From the NCBI RefSeq assembly GCF_900110505.1, contig NZ_FODZ01000006.1, positions 169,097 through 233,096 of the forward strand: DNA of 64,000 bases. The letters run 5' to 3'. Below are positions 60,902-64,000 of this stretch, piece by piece; position 1 is the first letter of the stretch; every line of letters starts with the position of its first letter. The notes under the pieces are model-generated. The model did no database searches. It worked only from the letters and a program-made list of their open reading frames with translations, and had not been told where the DNA came from. The position numbers and the translations under genes were made by a program. This DNA is from Luteibacter sp. UNC138MFCol5.1 (lineage in GTDB: Bacteria > Pseudomonadota > Gammaproteobacteria > Xanthomonadales > Rhodanobacteraceae).

Positions 60902-61612
60902 ATGATCGACCTTGTCGGCTTCGACGGCGACGACACCCTCTGGCGAAGCCAGGAGTTCTACGACCGGGCGCAGGAGGCGTTCGAGGCCATCCTGGGTCGT
61001 TACGTCGACCTCGCCAGTCGCGGCCTTCGCGACGCCCTCCTCGCCACCGAGCGCGGCAACATCGCCCTCTTTGGCTACGGGGCCAAGGGCATGACGCTGT
61101 CGATGATCGAGTCGGCCATCGAGCTCACCGACGGCCGGATCGAGGCCCGGGACATCCACCGCATCGTGCGGCTGGGCAAGGAAGTGCTCGCCCATCCCGT
61201 CGAGCTGCTGCCGGGGATCCGCGAGGCGGTGTCCGCCGTGGCGGCCAACCACCGGGTGGTGCTCATCACGAAAGGCGACCTGTTCCACCAGGAGTACAAG
61301 GTGGCGCGCAGCGGCCTGGCCGACATCTTCCATCGCATCGAGATCGTCTCCGAGAAGGACCCGGCGGCCTATACGCGGCTCTTCGCCGAGTTCGGCGTGG
61401 CGCCCGAGCGGTTCGCGATGGTCGGCAACTCGCTGAAATCGGACATCGCGCCCGTCGTCGAGCTGGGCGGCTTCGGCGTCTACATGCCGTACCACAGCAC
61501 GTGGGCGCACGAGCTGATCGCGGATTTCACCCTCGGGGAGCGAGTCATCGAGGTGGCCGGCGCCGAGGGCATTCCCGAAGCCATCGCGCGCATGCATTCC
61601 GCCGGGGAATAG
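60902..61612 (+). CDS. HAD-family hydrolase
   Basis: A 236-residue phosphatase-like enzyme. Motif I is VGFDGDDTLW with nucleophile Asp8 and acid Asp10, motif II VLITKGD, motif III Lys in SEKDPAAY, and motif IV MVGNSLKSDI. Residues 20-100 form the helical cap (C1 type). DGDDTLW rather than DxDGTL places it with the YjjG/'HAD-like' soluble phosphatases. The substrate is unknown. It starts soon after the divergent CPXCG gene. Confidence 0.88.
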   Translation: MIDLVGFDGDDTLWRSQEFYDRAQEAFEAILGRYVDLASRGLRDALLATERGNIALFGYGAKGMTLSMIESAIELTDGRIEARDIHRIVRLGKEVLAHPVELLPGIREAVSAVAANHRVVLITKGDLFHQEYKVARSGLADIFHRIEIVSEKDPAAYTRLFAEFGVAPERFAMVGNSLKSDIAPVVELGGFGVYMPYHSTWAHELIADFTLGERVIEVAGAEGIPEAIARMHSAGE

Positions 61613-61679
61613 CGGCGCTCCACGCCGCCTTCGCGCGCCAACCCCGAAGCTGGGCGGCAAAAAAACGGAGGTTCCCGCC

Positions 61680-62627
61680 GTGGACTCGAGGCTGAAACTC
61701 ACCTGGCGCGTCATCCGGACCACCGCGAAGGGGTTCAGCGACGACGAACTGATGACACGGGCGGCCGCGCTCGCCTTCTATTCCGCGCTGTCGTTCGCGC
61801 CGCTCCTCGTGCTGCTGCTCTGGATCGTGGCGTCGCTGCGGCCCGAATGGCAGGCCCAGCTCATCGACAGCCTGAACGGGCTGGTCGGCCCACGGGCGTC
61901 GGACGCGGTGCGGCTGGTCATCGAGAACGCCAAGCAGCGGCCGAGCGTGGGCAGCATGGCCGGTGTCATCGGTCTCGGCGTGACGCTCGTCGGCGCCTCG
62001 GCGGTGTTCGCCCAGCTCCAGGGCGCGCTGAACCGGGTCTGGAGCCTGCAGCCGCGTCCCGGCTCGACGAAGGGGGCCATCCTCGGCTGGCTGAGGGCGC
62101 GCATGCACGCGCTCGGACTGCTCCTCTCCCTGGCGTTCCTGCTCGTCATCTCCTTCTCGGCCAGCGCGCTCATCGCCGTCTTCGTCCGGGGAGGCACCAC
62201 GGGATGGCAGGTCCTCGAGATCCTGATCTCCCTCGCCGTCTTCGTCCTGATCTTCGGCGCGATCTACAAGGTGCTGCCCGACGCGATCATCGAATGGCGC
62301 GACGCCATGATCGGCGCGACGCTGACCGCCCTCCTGTTCGCGGTCGGCAAGTTCGCCATCGCCGTCTACCTCGACCGGAGCAACGTGGGCGGTCCGTACG
62401 GACCGGCCGGCGGCGTCGTGGTGCTCCTCGTATGGGTCTACTACTCCGCGTTGATCCTGTTGCTGGGCGCCGAGTTGACCGAGGCCGTCGCGGAGGCCCG
62501 TGGCACGCCGATTAAACCGCGGCCATACGCGATGTCGACGCGGCCCGTTCCGGAGGCCGGGATTGACCCCTCCATCACGAGCCCGAAGGTATCCCTGAAG
62601 GCCACCGAGAAGGAGGATCCGACATGA
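61680..62627 (+). CDS. YihY/BrkB-family membrane protein
   Basis: A 315-residue inner-membrane protein. The GTG start at 61680 follows an ideal cggagg. Six helices are visible; RAAALAFYSALSFAPLLVLLL is the family signature, followed by GVTLVGASAVFAQLQGALNRVW, ALIAVFVRGG, GAIYKVLPDAIIEWRDAMIGA and GPAGGVVVLLVWVYYSALILLLGAE. These proteins were once labelled RNase BN or virulence factor BrkB; their transport role is undefined. The stop overlaps the glycine-zipper gene by four bases (ATGA). Confidence 0.92.
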   Translation: MDSRLKLTWRVIRTTAKGFSDDELMTRAAALAFYSALSFAPLLVLLLWIVASLRPEWQAQLIDSLNGLVGPRASDAVRLVIENAKQRPSVGSMAGVIGLGVTLVGASAVFAQLQGALNRVWSLQPRPGSTKGAILGWLRARMHALGLLLSLAFLLVISFSASALIAVFVRGGTTGWQVLEILISLAVFVLIFGAIYKVLPDAIIEWRDAMIGATLTALLFAVGKFAIAVYLDRSNVGGPYGPAGGVVVLLVWVYYSALILLLGAELTEAVAEARGTPIKPRPYAMSTRPVPEAGIDPSITSPKVSLKATEKEDPT

Positions 62628-62971
62628 AGACCACGCTTATCGCCGCCGCCGCGATCGCCCTCGCGGGCACCGCCGCCATCGCCACCTCGCCCGTCGAGGC
62701 CCAGGCCCGCCGTAGCCAGCACCAGGTGTGCCGCGACGTGCAGACCAAGGAAATCCAGTCGAAAGACAACAACCGCCTGATCGGTACCGGCGTGGGCGCT
62801 GTCGCCGGCGGCCTGCTGGGCAACCAGGTGGGTGGCGGCAAGGGCAAGACGCTGGCCACCGTGGCCGGTGCCGTCGGTGGTGGCTACGCCGGCAACCAGA
62901 TCCAGAAGAACCACCAGGACAAGAACGCGCGGTACGAGACCCACCGCGAGTGCCACTGGGTAAACGACTGA
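62624..62971 (+). CDS. Glycine-zipper 2TM (Rickettsia 17 kDa-like) protein
   Basis: A 115-residue exported protein with a signal peptide (MKTTLIAAAAIALAGTAAIA) and a glycine-zipper segment at about residues 53-90 (GTGVGAVAGGLLGNQVGGG, then TVAGAVGGGYAGNQIQKN). Two Cys flank it (CRDVQTKE and RECHWVND). This is the 2TM glycine-zipper fold of outer-membrane 17 kDa antigens and SlyB-like proteins, although no lipobox is seen. It is co-translated with the YihY protein, suggesting a joint envelope role. Confidence 0.88.
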   Translation: MKTTLIAAAAIALAGTAAIATSPVEAQARRSQHQVCRDVQTKEIQSKDNNRLIGTGVGAVAGGLLGNQVGGGKGKTLATVAGAVGGGYAGNQIQKNHQDKNARYETHRECHWVND

Positions 62972-63048
62972 GTTTGTAATTTCCGCGGGCCCCCGCCGGT
63001 CTGGTTGGGGACGGAGCCCTCGCGGCTCCCTCCCTGTCCGGAGGCACC

Positions 63049-63633
63049 ATGCGCAACGATCCTGATCGCCGTCGTTTTCTGGGCGTCCTGGCCGTGACGG
63101 CCGCGGCGTCCGTTTCGTTACCCTTCTTCCTGCGTGCCGGCCGCCCGGCCATCGCCGCCGACGCCCCGGCTCCCCGCGGAGGCAATGTGACCCTCGATTG
63201 CTTCGCCCGGGACAAGAAGCCGCTGGGGACGTGCGTCGAAGCGCGCGTCGTCATGACCGACGAGCAGTGGAAGGAGAAACTTTCCACCCGCTCGTATTAC
63301 GTCACACGCCACGAAGGCACGGAGCCACCCTACTCCGGGGAAGGCTGGGACCGCCACGATAACGGCATCTACCGCTGCATCGGTTGCGACACGGCGCTGT
63401 TCGATTCCGCGACCAAGTTCGACTCCGGCACCGGCTGGCCGAGTTTCTGGCAGCCGATCTCGAAGAAGAACATCGTGCAGACGACCGACCGCAGCCTCAG
63501 CGAGGAACGCATCGCGGTCAGCTGCGCGCGCTGCGACGCGCATCTGGGACACGTCTTCGACGACGGCCCTGATCCGACGGGCCTGCGCTATTGCATGAAC
63601 GCGGTGGCGATGCACTTCGTGGCTGTCGCCTGA
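63049..63633 (+). CDS. msrB: Tat-exported peptide-methionine (R)-S-oxide reductase
   Basis: A 194-residue MsrB that repairs the R-epimer of methionine sulfoxide. Residues 1-37 are a twin-arginine signal (DRRRFLG, then a hydrophobic stretch to RPAIAADA), so it should act in the periplasm. The catalytic domain has [17 protein letters not shown], zinc Cys pairs in CIGC and [32 protein letters not shown] and the catalytic Cys of RYCMNAVAM. An additional Cys pair (LDC and GTC) sits before the domain. Tat-exported MsrB proteins are known in other proteobacteria. Confidence 0.92.
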   Translation: MRNDPDRRRFLGVLAVTAAASVSLPFFLRAGRPAIAADAPAPRGGNVTLDCFARDKKPLGTCVEARVVMTDEQWKEKLSTRSYYVTRHEGTEPPYSGEGWDRHDNGIYRCIGCDTALFDSATKFDSGTGWPSFWQPISKKNIVQTTDRSLSEERIAVSCARCDAHLGHVFDDGPDPTGLRYCMNAVAMHFVAVA

Positions 63634-63639
63634 CCATAC

Positions 63640-63660
63640 CCACGTAGGAGCGCGCTTGTA
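63640..63660. repeat. Half REP, apparently interrupted by the IS
   Basis: gtaggagcgcgcttg is the left half of a common xanthomonad/pseudomonad REP (taggagcgcgcttgcgcgc). Here it passes directly into the IS3 end instead of its own second arm, which suggests that the element inserted into the repeat. The right half would lie beyond the window. Confidence 0.5.
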
Positions 63661-64000
63661 GTGGCTGGACTTTCCTGGACCACGAGCTAGGAGCATTGAG
63701 CCGCCAGTGCTTCGAATTCTGCTGGCGGAAGGTAGTTGAGGGTCGAGTGTAGACGCTCGTGGTTGTAGTAGCCGGCCAGATAGTCGATGACCGCCACGCG
63801 AGTCATTTCCCGCGGCAGGCGTTCCTCACCGAGGCATTCGTGTTTCAGGGTCCGGAAGACCCGCTCGACCACGGCGTTGTCCCAGCAATTGCCTTTGCGG
63901 CTCATGCTTTGGATGGCGCCGTGTTCGGCCAGATGAGCAACAAACAGATCGGCGGTGTATTGGCACCCCTGATCGGTGTGCACGATCAGACCCGGCTTAG
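63661..64000 (-). mobile_element. IS3-family insertion sequence, 3' end
   Basis: The right 340 bases carry the end of an IS3-family element: the transposase 3' end on the minus strand plus about 26 terminal bases (ctggactttcctggaccac at about 63664-63682). The left terminus is estimated from the break in the REP-like sequence and the usual start near TGG. The rest of the element is outside the window, so neither the target duplication nor completeness can be judged. Confidence 0.75.
63687..64000 (-). CDS. IS3-family transposase OrfB, C-terminal part
   Basis: About 103 residues of a DDE (rve) integrase-core transposase are visible, open to the window edge. KPGLIVHTDQGCQYTA contains the second catalytic Asp, and SMSRKGNCWDNAVVERVF has the catalytic Glu and the hallmark N-C-W-D-N-A. 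KHECLGEE, YYNHERLHSTLNYLPPAEFE finish the typical C-terminus. The first Asp and the upstream OrfA are off the right edge. Confidence 0.93.
   Translation of the reverse strand, partial: KPGLIVHTDQGCQYTADLFVAHLAEHGAIQSMSRKGNCWDNAVVERVFRTLKHECLGEERLPREMTRVAVIDYLAGYYNHERLHSTLNYLPPAEFEALAAQCS

Noticed and set aside
1..64000. CRISPR arrays, rRNA, tRNA and riboswitches
   Set aside because: No regular short direct repeats, no CCA-ended cloverleaf candidates, no rRNA-like sequence and no recognisable riboswitch core were found by eye.

Overview
The window is GC-rich, densely packed chromosomal DNA from a gammaproteobacterium, most likely of the Xanthomonadales (Lysobacterales), with Rhodanobacteraceae (Luteibacter/Dyella-like) as best guess. 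The evidence is a PhoP-like regulator coupled to a PepSY protein, an RpfC-like hybrid kinase, a large Oar-like TonB-dependent receptor, and REP-type inverted repeats of the 'gtgggagc'/'taggagcgcg' kind. No rRNA, tRNA, CRISPR array, prophage or plasmid functions were seen. The only mobile element is an IS3-family transposase running off the right edge.

Layout. 1-6.8 kb: a truncated PhoP-like response regulator with a PepSY protein, a GNAT enzyme, DusA, a LysR/SDR divergent pair, a DUF5694 protein and a QorB-like quinone reductase divergent from an HxlR regulator. 6.8-16.6 kb: a GT2 glycosyltransferase overlapping a polytopic membrane protein, a VOC protein, a second LysR/SDR pair, a Tat-targeted threonine-aldolase-like enzyme, a solitary ParB-like protein, a secreted protein, an SGNH hydrolase and a methyltransferase. 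16.7-25.7 kb: a GH97 glycosidase facing a 1012-residue propeller/Y_Y_Y histidine kinase, then an RpfC-like hybrid kinase translationally coupled to an alpha/beta hydrolase, then XthA. 26-45.8 kb: the TonB-dependent receptor, Fpr, a RIO-like kinase, a DUF3298 lipoprotein with DUF456, a DUF885 peptidase-like protein, TrhA, a universal stress protein, a TonB-like protein, a thiol-dioxygenase/flavoprotein pair, an ADH/MFS operon, cardiolipin synthase, an esterase and another MFS transporter.

45.9-60.6 kb is the clearest coherent system: a myo-inositol catabolic island. A leftward arm encodes an RpiR-type regulator, inositol 2-dehydrogenase (IolG) and a second Gfo/Idh/MocA oxidoreductase. The divergent rightward arm encodes a periplasmic binding protein, permease, single-domain ATPase, a kinase-aldolase fusion (IolC-DUF2090), IolD, IolE, IolB and methylmalonate-semialdehyde dehydrogenase, followed by an OprB-type porin and a strong terminator. 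Four ATGA-type overlaps or near-contacts mark the operon. The spacer between the arms holds a GGAA-N6-TTCC palindrome of the type bound by rhizobial IolR. Together these genes predict outer-membrane entry, ABC uptake, and conversion of inositol to DHAP, acetyl-CoA and CO2.

60.6-64 kb: a CPXCG zinc-ribbon-like protein, a HAD phosphatase, a YihY/BrkB membrane protein coupled to a glycine-zipper protein, a Tat-exported MsrB and the partial IS3 element. Domain names come from reading the protein sequences by eye; no database search was run.
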